This document shows, piece by piece, positions 22,332-33,419 of a DNA stretch of 64,000 nt. Position 1 is the stretch's first letter, and each line of letters opens with the position of its first letter. The notes beneath the pieces were generated by a model. That model saw only the letters and a list, made by a program, of their open reading frames with translations, searched no databases and was not told the origin of the DNA. The stretch is from Varanus komodoensis (lineage: Eukaryota > Chordata > Lepidosauria > Squamata > Varanidae): NCBI RefSeq assembly GCF_004798865.1, contig NW_025335641.1:9983952-10047951 (forward strand), read 5' to 3'. The position numbers and the translations under genes are program-made.

Positions 22332-23088
22332 CTATAGACATCTCCCAACCCGCTTCATCACCTGTAGTTCAGGTGTATACCAGGGGGATGAACGGGCTCT
22401 GCCAGGTGGGAGAGGACGCTTAGGAGCGATCATGTCAATAGCCCTGGTCATTTCCCCATTCCATAGTTTAACCAAGGCATCAACAGGAGCACCAGCCTTA
22501 TCAACCGGGACCTCCCCCAGGGCCTTCAGGAATCCATCCGGATCCATCCGGCTCCGGGGACGGACCAGCGCAATTGGGTCTGCACCCTTACAGAGGGAAA
22601 GGCCGGCATCGAGCTCAAACCTCACGAGGAAGTGATCTGACCATGACAGGGGAGTCAGACACAAGTTCCTCACCCTCAGATCACCCTCTTCCTGCCCCGT
22701 CGAGAAAACCAGGTCCAGAGTGTGTCCACGTTCATGGGTTGGGCCAATGACATGTTGCAACAGCCCTGTGGCCGCCATGGAGGCCATGGAGTCCTGAGCC
22801 GCCTGTCAGAACAGTCTTGGCATGGAGACTGAAGTCCCCCAGGACCAACATCCTGGTGGTCTTCAACACTAGGTCCAAGACGATCTCTGTCAGCTCAGGC
22901 AGGGAGTCTGTCGGGCAGAAGGGTGCACGGGACACCCACAGAATCCCCAATCTGTCTCGGTCACCCAACACCAAGTACAGGCCTATGTCTGATTCAAAAC
23001 CACTGCTATACAGCCAATCAAATTTAGCCGTCCCCAGCTCGGTGAGGTCCAGATGTTTTAGACTACAAGCTTCATCATCCCAGACCAT
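22332..23088 (-). pseudogene. L2 ORF2 endonuclease domain, C-terminal half
   Basis: This part encoded the C-terminal half of the apurinic-type endonuclease that nicks target DNA to prime reverse transcription. The upstream frame (22732-23088) contains ILWVSRAPFCPTDSLPELTE and then MLVLGDFSLHAKT. Active relatives usually have GDFN at this metal-binding site, so Asn has become Ser. A frame change near 22740-22790 leads to GLLQHVIGPTHERGHTLDLV and later LSWSDHFLVRFEL, in which the catalytic SDH motif is kept. The first ~100 residues of the domain, including its first catalytic motifs, are missing. Confidence 0.85.
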
Positions 23089-23182
23089 TGTCTTTTATGC
23101 CTAGGATTGATGAGACTGCTATCCTGAGTCCTTTCTCATGAGTGGGCCCAGGTCTCCAGAGGAGGCAGCATGTTGGGCTACA

Positions 23183-23317
23183 TCAACCTTCCCCAATCTG
23201 ATGTCCTCCGGATGTTTTGGACTACAACTCTCAGCATTCCCAGCAACGGGCCATCTTCCTGGGGATACCAGGAATGAAGTCCCACACATTTGTATGGCAC
23301 CAGGTTGGGGAAGGGTG
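23183..23317. mobile_element. Palindromic hAT MITE with near-matching target duplication
   Basis: The left end CAACCTTCCCCAATCTGATG and the right end, reading CACCCTTCCCCAACCTGGTG on the other strand, are inverted repeats. The internal arm is CCGGATGTTTTGGACTACAA. The flanks GGCTACAT (23175-23182) and GGCTAGAA (23318-23325) agree at 6 of 8 bases. It lies about 90 bp outside the 5' end of the L2 copy. Confidence 0.8.
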
Positions 23318-23708
23318 GGCTAGAAAGACCTTTGGTCTGAACTTGCATGGAATTAGAAACTATGTGCATCATACCACAGGCATCTTTGCATTGCTAGCAT
23401 GCTTTTCTTCTGATTGTTCTAACAAAACATCCTGTGAGTTGGCTGCTGTGATCCATTTCTGTAGCACCATCAACCTGCCTGCCACAAACTCTGCAGACTA
23501 GAGCAGGCTGGGGCCACTGACCTCACCAGGTGCAGAGGACCTATGCATCTCCCATGCTCTTCTCATGCGTTTGCCCTTCTTTTCCTTTCAACAGCAGATG
23601 GTTGATGTTCATTCCCAATAAAGAGCTGCACTTGGGCCCAAGTGGCGGTCACTATAAAGATTGTCCCTGCCCTGAAACCTGATGGTCTGACCTTTGCCAA
23701 CTATGGTT
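23318..23708. other. Unassigned non-coding DNA between two MITEs
   Basis: Nothing recognised. Confidence 0.4.
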
Positions 23709-23851
23709 ACATAGAGCAGCCTTCCCCAACCTGGTGGTCTTCAGAGGCATTTGGACCACAACTCCCAGAATTCTCCGCCATTGACTGAGAATCCTGGGTG
23801 TTGCTGTCCAAATGTGCTTGGAAGGCACAGTGCTGGAAGGCTGACATAGAG
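23709..23851. mobile_element. Palindromic hAT MITE (127 bp) with perfect 8-bp target duplication
   Basis: The element runs from CAGCCTTCC (23717) to GGAAGGCTG (23843), a perfect 9-bp terminal inverted repeat. It is flanked on both sides by ACATAGAG (23709-23716 and 23844-23851). The internal arms are TTTGGACCACAACTCCCAGA and its diverged mirror. The CAG ends and 8-bp duplication place it in the hAT superfamily. It has no coding capacity and would have depended on a transposase supplied elsewhere. Confidence 0.94.
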
Positions 23852-24699
23852 GACTGCAATGTGCAGACATGCCCTGCACTTCCACTGGTGGTTTCTGCAG
23901 TAGGCAAGCCCTCAACCCAGATACAACCCACTTGTCACAATGATGGGCATTTTGCTAGCAAGTCAATAAGAAAAAAATTGATCTCTCCTGTGAACTTAAT
24001 GAATGGAGCTTCTCTAGTATCGCTCATCAGAGGACCACAGTCCTTCCAATTATATGAAATGCATTCACAGCTGTGAGCAATTTATTTCCAATGAGACAAT
24101 GCTGAGAAAAGGTAATATTTAGACATGGCATGTTTCACAGGACTTCCAAGAACCACACATCTCTCTACAAAGAACATGATGCCATTTTAACTTCTCTTAG
24201 AGATGTCTCTAAATCTTTGATGCTTGGCATTGGACAGCTGGAATATATTTAACTGGAATTCATCCAGAGTCCTGTCCTGGGTGGATGGTAAATCTTCTAA
24301 AGGCTGAATTAGAAAGAAAAGAGAAAGAATTAATCAACAATTAATCTATGAACTGCATGTCCAGTAAACAAGATTTCCTATAATGAGATTAGCCTCAGAC
24401 AGGATAAGCTGTTGCATGACTTCATGAGGGGTTTGAGGCAATCCTGGAATCCTGGAAAGTGCTAGCAAATAATTGTGATGAACACCAAAGACCTGCTCAA
24501 ATGGAAGAAGAATCTTCCATTCCATATATCAAAATGTGGAGAGAAAGACATGCCTTATCCTGAATCAAAGCAAGCACAGATGGACAATGGAGTGGAAATT
24601 AAATATGCTCACACTGCCCTTCAACAGGTTCCCAGAGCAATTTGAAAAAAAAAAATCTAAACTCTGTTAAGAGAAAAATATAATTGATTTGTTAAAATC
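23852..24699. other. Unassigned non-coding DNA
   Basis: Nothing recognised. An A-run lies near 24645-24655. Confidence 0.4.
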
Positions 24700-24990
24700 A
24701 AAAGATTCACAATAGCCAGCCAAAACGAAAATGCTGTCAAGCAACAACAGCAACAAAAGAAACAATTTCAGTTCAACCCCAAGTTCCCTGAAATAGCTGG
24801 GATTTAAACCTGTAGCTCTGCCTCGGTGAGATCATTCCAGAAATCTGAACCCAGAAATGAAAAGTCCCTGGTTCTAGCCAATGTCAGTATAATGCAGCTG
24901 AAGCACCTTCCATGAAGCAGGAGCTGCTTCATGAACTAGGAACTGATCAGATCTGAAAAACTTACCACGATGTCCAAAGGCAGACTCCTG
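24700..24990 (-). mobile_element. Possible decayed LINE 3' region, reverse orientation
   Basis: An A- and CAA-rich stretch precedes GAGATCATTCCAGAAATCTG, AATGAAAAGTCCCTGGTTCT and a GAAGCACC segment. The layout resembles the reverse strand of an L2-like C-terminal coding region ('cattccaca...gagaaggccctg'). Similarity is weak and I cannot read a protein from it. Confidence 0.25.
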
Positions 24991-25484
24991 GCTTGTCTCA
25001 CTGTTAACAAACCAGAGTTTAGAACCAGAGCTTGTAGTTGTGCTGCAAATCCTGCCTTGTTAGAGGAGCCACAAGCCAGCCAGGGGCTGGGCTTTGGCAC
25101 AGCTGCAAAGCTTTTGTGCCCCGGGAAGTATCTTCCTACTTTGGCTGCTCTTGCTTGGAGGAAGACCCAGATCAGGAGTGAGCAGGTTTCTGGGGGCCTC
25201 TGTTTAGCCTTCTGAGAGAATGTATTTCAAGATCACAAGTGTCTGAACTGCTACGGCCACCAGGCTCTGTTCTCCCATGTCAGGCCACCTGCATGAACAT
25301 CCCAGGACCAGGTTGCAACACATAAAGTGACCCTCGGATACAGTTGCTTGAATCTCTGTAGACAGAAAGTAACCTCGGAAGCAGAGTGGCTGGAAACCAC
25401 TCCTGATCTCTCATTTCAGCCCTTGGCGTGTTGGGTAGTTTGCAGTCTCCAAATGCCATCTTGTCAAAGAGGGAGTATTCACCC
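24991..25484. other. Unassigned non-coding DNA
   Basis: Nothing recognised; short frames only. Confidence 0.4.
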
Positions 25485-25870
25485 ATAACTAATTAGCATG
25501 GCAATTTGGCATTTGATTTTCACATTACATCTAGCATTTGTACACACCATTATCCACAGGAATCCAGCTGGCGCATCTGTAGTGTGAGCTTTATGAAGGA
25601 ATGTATCTTGTTTCTGAATGCGTCATCCATTAAGTCCCTAGTCAAGTTTCCTTCTTGGAATGGAGACATTTGCTAACAGAGACAACCTGTGTCTGGCAAG
25701 CACACGCTAAATGGAACTCACCGCAAAAATACATCCGGCACCCTAATTTTCTTTTACTCCTTCATTTTTAATCTGCTCAAAGAAGACAATCAAATCGCTA
25801 CTAAATAAAGGTCAGTCCACAGAATGAGTCAGTGCTTCGGCAAGCCAAATGAACAAACGGGGCTGGATCT
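25485..25870. other. Candidate conserved non-coding element
   Basis: AT-rich complex sequence with a CTAATTAG homeodomain-type core at 25489-25496 and several further ATTT/TAAAT motifs, free of recognisable repeats. The judgement is by appearance only. Confidence 0.25.
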
Positions 25871-26089
25871 GATTGTGCAGTTGTGCTGCATAAGAGCCAT
25901 GCCATTCCTGAGGGTGCTTCTTGGGAGGATTCACACTGAAAAGCAGGGAAGTGCTCTATCGTGAGCTAACGGGAGACCCGGCTGTGGCAAGCCTTGGTGG
26001 AAACAGAAAAGGACATCCAGATTCCATTATGGACTGCTGAAGAAACTCTGAGGAATGGCAAAATACCAACCTGATAACAGGAGCATAGG
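25871..26089. other. Unassigned non-coding DNA
   Basis: Nothing recognised. Confidence 0.4.
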
Positions 26090-26150
26090 AAGCTGGCTTG
26101 CTTTGAGTCCGAGCATTGGCCCATGTAGCTAAGAATGTTTGGCCAGAGTG
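26090..26150 (-). mobile_element. tRNA-type SINE 3' part, reverse orientation
   Basis: GGAAGCTGGCTTGCTTTGAG followed by TCCGAGCATTGGCCCATGTA and GCTAAGAATG corresponds to the reverse of a common squamate SINE tail ('tagaccattggtctgactcagtataaggcagctt'). Confidence 0.5.
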
Positions 26151-29100
26151 TAAAAATATCCTGCTCTAGAGAGGGGAACCCTCTATTTTAGAGAGATGGC
26201 AGAGGACTGTCTGTAGGTACCCTCCATGTGATGTGGTGCCCAGTCCAAGTCTAGCTTAAAGTCAAAGGACAATAACAACGGAGAACCAGGGCCAGGAAGT
26301 GGCCCATCAACTGTTGGACAGAAGATGAGATCCATCTCCCAAGACAGAAGATGGGGCAGGTGTACCAGTCACTTAGAGAGTCTTCTCCACTGTGGTGAGG
26401 TATATTGTATTATATCTATTTATTGTACATTTATATTTAGCAAGCATATTTATTGTTTCTGACTTCATATCTAACATATCACAAATCTGTATCCTCTTCT
26501 CTTTTTTTGGTGAACCTCTGTTTTGGAAATCTGTAAGCGAGCACAACATTCTTGACCCAGACCAGCAGGGGGTCTCCAGAATTTCAGGCAGGAGTTTTCT
26601 GGCCATACCTGAATATCTTGAGGGCCAAACTGTAGGGGAGGTCGGCAATCCCTGTGTTAGTGGAGCTCTTCTTCCACTGCAGCTTTTCCTTTGAGCTTCC
26701 TAGGAGCTGTCTGTGGTGCTGAAATATAACCTCCCAAATGGAACCACCACCATAGAGCTCAGAAGAAACAAGTTGTAATGGATAAGGAGGCCCTCTGATA
26801 TTGGTGTCACTGCTTCTCGTGCAAACAGGTGGTCCCCACCCCCTCAACCTTATAGGCCTTTTCAGGTCTTATGAAGCAGGCTGAGCACCAGCACTGGACC
26901 AGGGACCAAACATTACCCCCTCCCACACACACACACACACACAACAGTCCCCTTTGCCCGTCCTCTGGCACACTGGCTCTTCCCTGTTCATGGCCCAGCT
27001 CTTCACTTTGCAGCACTGGGTGAGGTGGTCTGGCCACTGGTATGTTCCTTACCCCAAGGGTCTCTCAGGCCTGCTCCCAACACAGCCTGCTTTCCAAAAT
27101 AGGCATTTTTCTAGCATGGTTTGGCTATTTACTCACTTTTCTCTGGGGACACATGTTCCTGTTTGCATTTGGGATTTCAAGCAGGGCAAATTTGATTTGT
27201 GATCTGAAGCAAGCTTCTTATATCTGTACCAAGAATGCGTTTTAAGCAAACATAACGAAGTATTCAGTTGCTGACTCGCTCTACCAGCTCATGCTATCTG
27301 GAAAAACGGAAGGACCATGCTTAACTTCTGAGGCCTTCATGAAAACCTGGAGCAAAGCATACGAATCAAGGAAAGCTTTGTATTTCTCTTGCAACTTCTG
27401 GGGTCCTGAAGTGGGGGTAACATACATTTGCAGAGCCAGGCATTTGAAAATTAGCCACCATTAACATGCTATATCACACTACATTACATAAAAGAGTTCA
27501 GTGCATTGTGCCCGAGACCCCCATGCATTCGGAAGGTGCCGAGGAAACACAACTGTTCAACCTAAGTGGAGGAGGAACGTGAGTCATTCTGGCTAGTTCT
27601 GAGTTTAACAGATTGTGGCTGCAGATTGCAGGTGAACAATGCAGTTGCTATGGTGATTGGTTTAAGCGTGCAAGGAACTTCATCCTGACCAAGTTGCTCT
27701 GTCTTTACTGGGGAGTAAAGACAAAGCAATGAATCTATCTAGCCACAATGGTTTTTGAATGATTTTATTTATACACAGGTTCTACAAATAGCAGTGAGAG
27801 TATAGCCACCAGAAGTCAAATTTCCCATTAAAAATAGGAGCATTTGCAAATGACAGCTTGTGAATTGGATTTCTGATCCAAAAAGAGCACCCAGGGATAT
27901 GGCACACAGAAACCAGCCATGAGCCATCAGTAAGGTCTCCTTGCTGAGAAAAAAGAATGACATAATTGTTGATGTTGTCCCAGCCACCTGAATTCCAGCA
28001 CCTTCTGTGTAGGATTACTTTGCTTGCAGTAGTCATGGTCCATTCCATAGCCTCAAAGAATGTCACATCAACAGCAAAAGAAGAGAAGGGGAAACAAATG
28101 GGCATAAGACAGATACTTATTAACAAGCTGGTCCCCAAATTCCCCAATGTAATTCATATATCATTGCTCTTTTTTTAAAGATAAAGTATTCAGCATATGC
28201 AATTTAGAAAAATCAATATTATTCATGTTGTACAATCTTTTTCAGGTTACTGCAGCGTGCATGAACTTACGCAACATTCCGCCCAGGATCACAGATCAAA
28301 CAGAAGACTAAGAGGTCTCATGCTGCAGGATGCCCCAAGACTTAGGGTCTCCTTTCTGTGAATAGGATGGCTTCCCACTTGGAATCTGCCTTTTCCACAG
28401 GTACATCCTGTCCTCCCAGGTTCAGAAAGAAGAGGGTCTGTGAAACCTGAGAATGATTGGCCTGAGAGGCTCTAATGCCATGGAGGAGTGTATCTACTGG
28501 AGAAGGAGTAGAGAAGGATCTTTCACTGGCATTGACTGAACTGTTTTGATCTGCAGTGGTCAGGACAGGCAGAAAGAAAGACAGCTAAGAAGGCTGCAAG
28601 GTAAGGGAAGTTAGCTGGCCTAGGGGAGGCTGTTGGAAGCTGGTGTTGCTCACTGGATTGAGGGAAAGACAAAGAAAGCAAAGAAAGGAGCTTGGAGATT
28701 CACATATTCATATGAAAGAAGGCTGGGGCCGCCAGTGTGGTGCTGAAAGTCACCAGGATGCCCTCAGCCATGGTTCTTGGGGCTGGCCACCCTCCCTGCC
28801 CCTCCTCGTTATCACTGATTTGGGAGGCCGGCTTGTTGCAAAAAGAATCGCTAGCTTCTGAAAAAAGGTGTTTTGTGACTGGCTATGCCCAGCCTGGCAG
28901 CCATTTTATGAATGGCTACTTTTATGAAGTAGCAACCTGTGGAAGCTATTTGTGAGAGTTCCCATGATGTAGTTCAAAATACCAGATATACCCACTAATT
29001 TTGGGGAAAAAAATGGGGACCTTGATTAATATACAGGTGCTTCTAGACAAGGCTTTTGTCATGCGGTCCCCTGATCCCATTCAAGGAACATCCCCTTCTC

Positions 29101-30599
29101 CATGAGGGCCTCCCTTGTGCTCCTACTGCCACTTCCATCAAAAATCCATTACAATGGAGAAGACGGAATAGCTGCACAATATTTTTCGACTGGTAGCTCC
29201 ATCTGGAGATGTCCTACGGCTGCAGGCCTTTTGCCTTCCTACACTGACAGCTACTTCTTTCACTATGGCTAACTGTTCTCACAATTTTGTTATGTTTCAT
29301 AATGGAAGGGAAATACTGGTAATTAACACCCCAGGTCCAAGTGCATTTGCCAACAGCTATCTTCAGGAGCATTGAGTTTAATAGGCTTTTGCTTTCATGA
29401 TGGAGCTTATATGCATTGTCATTAGCCCCATTAAAATCAGTATGGTTTGTTTTGTGTGAAGAGATATTATACGGTGAAAAGCATCAGAGAACTAGTGTCT
29501 GGGTTAATAAGAGAGAATTGGTGTCTTGGCATGCATTTGATTAAAAATGAACAAGCAAACACCAGCAAGTCTCAGTCTCATGTATACAGACTTCTATTAT
29601 GGGGGAGGTAATCAAAAGTGGAAGAGATAAAGTGTCCCTTTCAAAAGGTGTACAATGCTCTGCTTTTAGGACAAAATGGCTGGCCCAGATCCAGGAGCAT
29701 CTGTATGTAAAAAGCCAGCCGGGCATTCTTTCATGTTTCACTGTGCCCAAGGAACAGAACCAATGATTGGGCCATACACATGAGGGCAGAGCTATGCAGA
29801 AAGGACTGGTGGGGATCCTTCATGACCAAGCTCACCAATGGCTGCTAGCATTTTACTCAGCCTGCAGCACAAGGAAGAGAATCCTTCCACATTCTCCGGT
29901 AGGTCATTTGTTTCCACCTATGTGAGACCAAGGCCGTGATAAGAGAAAAACCTTTGCTTCATCCTTCAGATTGGATTGCTGAGTCCTCCTAGTACGGATC
30001 CCACAATGAAATGCATGTGTGCCTGTGTGCATAATTCACCTCACACGCACCTGTGGGATCCTTGGGATGTGTAATCCCTCCTTCCCTGCTTTATACCGAC
30101 AACCACTGTGCTAGTGCACAGATAAAAAGAGCCACCACACTGAGAAAGGGCCTCCCTTCCTCAGAGAATGAAGCACATGTAAGTACATAGAAATCAGTGT
30201 GCTAAAGCATGCCTCACATGGCGCCAGACTGTGCCCATTCTTTGGCCACATGGAAAAGCCAGACTAAATCCACAACCCTGAAATGCTGTCAGTCAGCATG
30301 GGAAAAGATGATGCCATGGCTGAAGAGGAATGCTCAGCCCTAGCTGTTAAAGATGCATACATTATCTACACGCTCATACTCCTGCTTACCAACTTTTGAG
30401 ATTTCATTTACACACTGATCCTTCACTCAGCGACCAATTTAGCATTGCCATGGCCACCTTCTGACTAACCCCATAAGCTATCGAAGAGGGAAAGAATAGC
30501 ATCAGGTACGTGCATTTATTGTGTCAACTATCTTCAGGATGGTGAAGAGGAAGGAAAAGAGGGGCAGAAACAATGGGCTTCAAAGCAAACGAGAAGGAA
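26151..30599. other. Unassigned non-coding DNA
   Basis: About 4.4 kb without a supported gene or dispersed repeat. It has a (CA)n microsatellite at 26924-26942. The frames at 26373-27245, 27769-28178 and 28643-28955 overlap on both strands and match no family I know. Confidence 0.4.
26924..26942. repeat. (CA)n microsatellite
   Basis: About nine CA units followed by ACAACAG. Confidence 0.85.
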
Positions 30600-31020
30600 A
30601 GACTGCTTTTAAAAGGCATTAAAGAATCTATTAAGATCTGCCATCCCTGCAGTGTTGTTGTTATAGACAACATCAGCACATAATGTGAAGCCCTTAAAAA
30701 AGAATGTTGCTAATTAAAACCCAAAGGAATTGGCAGCAAATTTAGAGTCACCAAGCCACTAAACCAGTTATACAAGCGAAAACCTCATAAAATGGCCCCA
30801 GACACATTTCAATCAAAGTTGAAGCCTGATTTTTTAAAAATGGTCAAAAAAATCTGTTCTATCAGGCACCAACTTAATTACAGACTGTCAGAAGAAACAT
30901 TTATCAGACTTTTATCAGGCAACAAAAAGGCGCCACTTCATACAAAGCATGCAATAAAGTCTCTCTGCATTCTTTTTTCTTCAGAAGTATTGATGATGAC
31001 ATTCAACACCTCAGCATGAA
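30600..31020. other. Candidate conserved non-coding element
   Basis: A complex AT-rich block with TAATTAAAAC (30711-30720), a homeodomain-type core, and several TTTATCAG-like motifs around 30898-30917. No repeat similarity is seen. A 75-codon plus-strand frame at 30792-31019 lies within it without domain evidence. Confidence 0.28.
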
Positions 31021-31074
31021 GATACATTTGTGCTCAGCTCATGTGCCCTTGAGGACTGACCCCTAATTCTAGCT

Positions 31075-31265
31075 GGAAATGGTCTGGCTAACAGGAAACT
31101 TTAATAGTTTTTACGCTTAGTCGCTCTTTTTGTTTTGCAATTTATTGTTTTGTTCTGTTTTATTATTTATTGCAATTGTTGTTTTAATTGTTTTTTTAAA
31201 TATTGTAAGCCATCCTGAGATCTTATATAATAGGACGGCATACCAAAGTGTTAAAAAATAAATCA
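31075..31265 (+). mobile_element. LINE 3' UTR and tail (L2-like)
   Basis: T-rich sequence is followed by ATTGTAAGCCATCCTGAGAT and ATAGGACGGCATACCAAAGT, then TTAAAAAATAAAT. The 31-nt segment 31209-31239 has the same hairpin layout as the L2 ends at 20305-20335 and 37100-37130, with stem GCCATCCT/AGGACGGC. Confidence 0.7.
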
Positions 31266-32044
31266 AGGAGGTCTGTGTAAATCACTGAATTGGTAGGTTA
31301 TTCGGGAGAACTTAAGAGATCATTCACAGGTCCTCCAAGACAAATAGAAACTGACAAGATCCTTTCCAATTCTAGGATTCATTTGGTCACCAGCTTGGAT
31401 CTTGACTTGCCCTTCCATGAACAGAAGGGCATCATCCATGGCTCTAATTCAGCGGCGCCTGTAACAGGTGGACAGGGGAGGTTATCAGCATGGAAGTTCC
31501 CTTCGGCCTGTAACTCCCAACACCGCCTTCCATGCTGTTGAGGCTCCCCAGGAGCAAAGCTTGGAGCGGAGCAGGGAATTATAGGGCGAAAATTGCTCCT
31601 TTCCCTTCTGCCATGGGAGTAGAAGCTCTGCTCATGACAAATTTGCATCCAAGCCAATGCCAAGTGATTCTGCTCCAAGAGTGGAGCAGTCACCCTCAGC
31701 TGGGTGCCCTCCAGCTGGGGTGGACTCCAGCTCTCAGGATGGCCCAGCCGGCAACGCAGGGGGTGCAGTAGGCAAAGTAGAAATGTCCACATGCCCTCCC
31801 ACCTCAGGCAGCAGGACAGCCACACCCTGAACAGGTATATCTCACTCCCAGGTAGCCGAAGCAGGAGGAGGGCGATGCTCCTGCTGGACTGCCCTACAGG
31901 GCCGTTGGACTCAGCTGGCTCAGTGGGTCATCAGTTGTGCCAGCTGCTCTCTCCCTTTCGCCCATGTTCCGACAATGATGGCTACTACTTTAAAACAAAT
32001 AACCAAACAAACGCTGGGTCATTGCCATTCCATGATCATTGTGT
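31266..32044. other. Unassigned non-coding DNA
   Basis: The minus-strand frame at 31379-31825 (148 codons) has no recognised domain and is overlapped by plus-strand frames. I do not call it a gene. Confidence 0.4.
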
Positions 32045-32165
32045 TTAGGACTGTTCTTCCCCTGCTTTCAATGTCTCTGGTTAACATCTGCCTTATTGCC
32101 AATTTTAGCTGATCACTCTGTAAGCCACCTCCAAAAGGTTTTCTTTAAAGGTGGGATAGGAGAAT
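32045..32165 (+). mobile_element. LINE 3' tail, decayed
   Basis: ATCACTCTGTAAGCCACCTC followed by CTTTAAAGGTGGGATAGGAG reads as an eroded hairpin-type LINE end. Confidence 0.5.
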
Positions 32166-33419
32166 GTGGCATCCTCTGTAGAATTAAAACTCAAGCCAAA
32201 CAAAATAGCTTGGTTTACTCAATTGTTTTTTGACAATGAAGGGGGCAGTGTGAGAAGAATATACAAGTAAAAAGATTTTTTTCCCTTCAAGAACGTGAAA
32301 GAACATTCTTTGAGGAACAACCAAGAACATTCTTCACTTGGCTCTACCCTCACGTGAATCTATCCTCCCATTACAAACTCCTGGAAGGGGTTCGATCCAT
32401 GTCACACGCTCATCTGATGTCTAGCTGGTGGGCATCCGGGTGTTTCGTTTACCATCAAGCATTGCCAGGCTCCAGGCTGGACAGAGTGAGGCCATTGCTT
32501 CAGGCAGCAGATGCTGGGGCAGCAATACATGTTGGAGGCAGCGGGTGCAGGTCATGTGACCTGCTCTGCACCCCCTAAGCTTTCCCACCATCTTCAGGTA
32601 CTGCTCCACCATCACAGCTCAAGACAGATTCCCCTGCGAGTTCGATTGGCTTCTGTACCTGCAATGGGAGGAGTCACCATCTTGTTCTTCATTTCAGGCA
32701 GCCAACCAGCTTGGGCCAGCCCTGTCTAGACTTCAGATTAGAGATAATGCCTTCTAATCAAGTTGGACAGTGAGACGTACCAGTCTCCACCCAGCAGGGT
32801 GCAGTAAGGGACAAAGGCCTCTCTCAGACCACCTCTTCCCCATCTAGATCCTGAGTTTCCACTTGATTGCCATCATTCATAAAACTATGAATCACCTGGC
32901 ACTTGTATTGCAGTTGGACTGCAAGCTTGGAGCTGCTAATTGTGGTTTAAAAAAATCCAGCACAGAAATCTCACAAATAGAGAAATAAATATGGAAAAAC
33001 AGGTGAGGGGAAGCTAACCTATGAAATCAGAGACACCATGGATTAAAAAGAAACAAATGCAAAACTAGAAATCTTGCTGGCAATCAGTCTTGATTTTTTT
33101 AAAGTGGAAAAGAATGTGTTATTTTGTAGAGAGGCTAGAGGTGCATGCTCCCCAGTTTTCCTGGGAGAATGATTGATTGCTTTGACTGCTATCATACAGG
33201 TTTGCCGATATCATAATAGAAGCATATTACGGCAGGTTAGCAGGTGGGTATACTTCTCTTGCTGCTGCTGCAGCTGAGTATGAGGCATTAAAATGCGAAC
33301 ATCTCTGTGGCTCAAACTGAGCTGGGCTTCAGTTGCCACAAGCCTCCTTAAGACTTCTTGCCAATACAAACGCAGGAAGCAGCCCCAGTGGGGTAATGGA
33401 TTGCCTTTTCTTTGTCCTG
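32166..33419. other. Unassigned DNA; shares a 27-bp segment with 46236-46262
   Basis: The segment 32480-32506 (beginning GACAGAGTGAGGCCATTGCT) resembles 46236-46262 at about 21 of 27 positions, so it may be part of an unnamed dispersed repeat. Nothing else is recognised. Confidence 0.35.

Larger units (their letters stand above)
20305..23095 (-). mobile_element. L2-type LINE, 5'-truncated, about 2.8 kb
   Basis: A non-LTR retrotransposon of the Jockey/CR1/L2 superfamily. Read from its 5' side it keeps the second half of the apurinic-type endonuclease, a linker, the reverse transcriptase core, the C-terminal region and a 3' UTR ending in a 31-nt hairpin (20305-20335) whose stem is GCCGCCCC/GGGGCGGC. 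ORF1 and the first part of the endonuclease are absent, as expected from incomplete reverse transcription. ORF2 is split over three frames and carries at least three in-frame stops between endonuclease and RT, so it cannot be active, but its motifs are clear. Related 3' ends lie at 36778-37162 and 42815-43392. Apparent plus-strand frames in this interval are antisense shadows. Confidence 0.92.

Noticed and set aside
31379-31825. 148-codon minus-strand frame
   Set aside because: No known domain, and overlapped by plus-strand frames of similar length.
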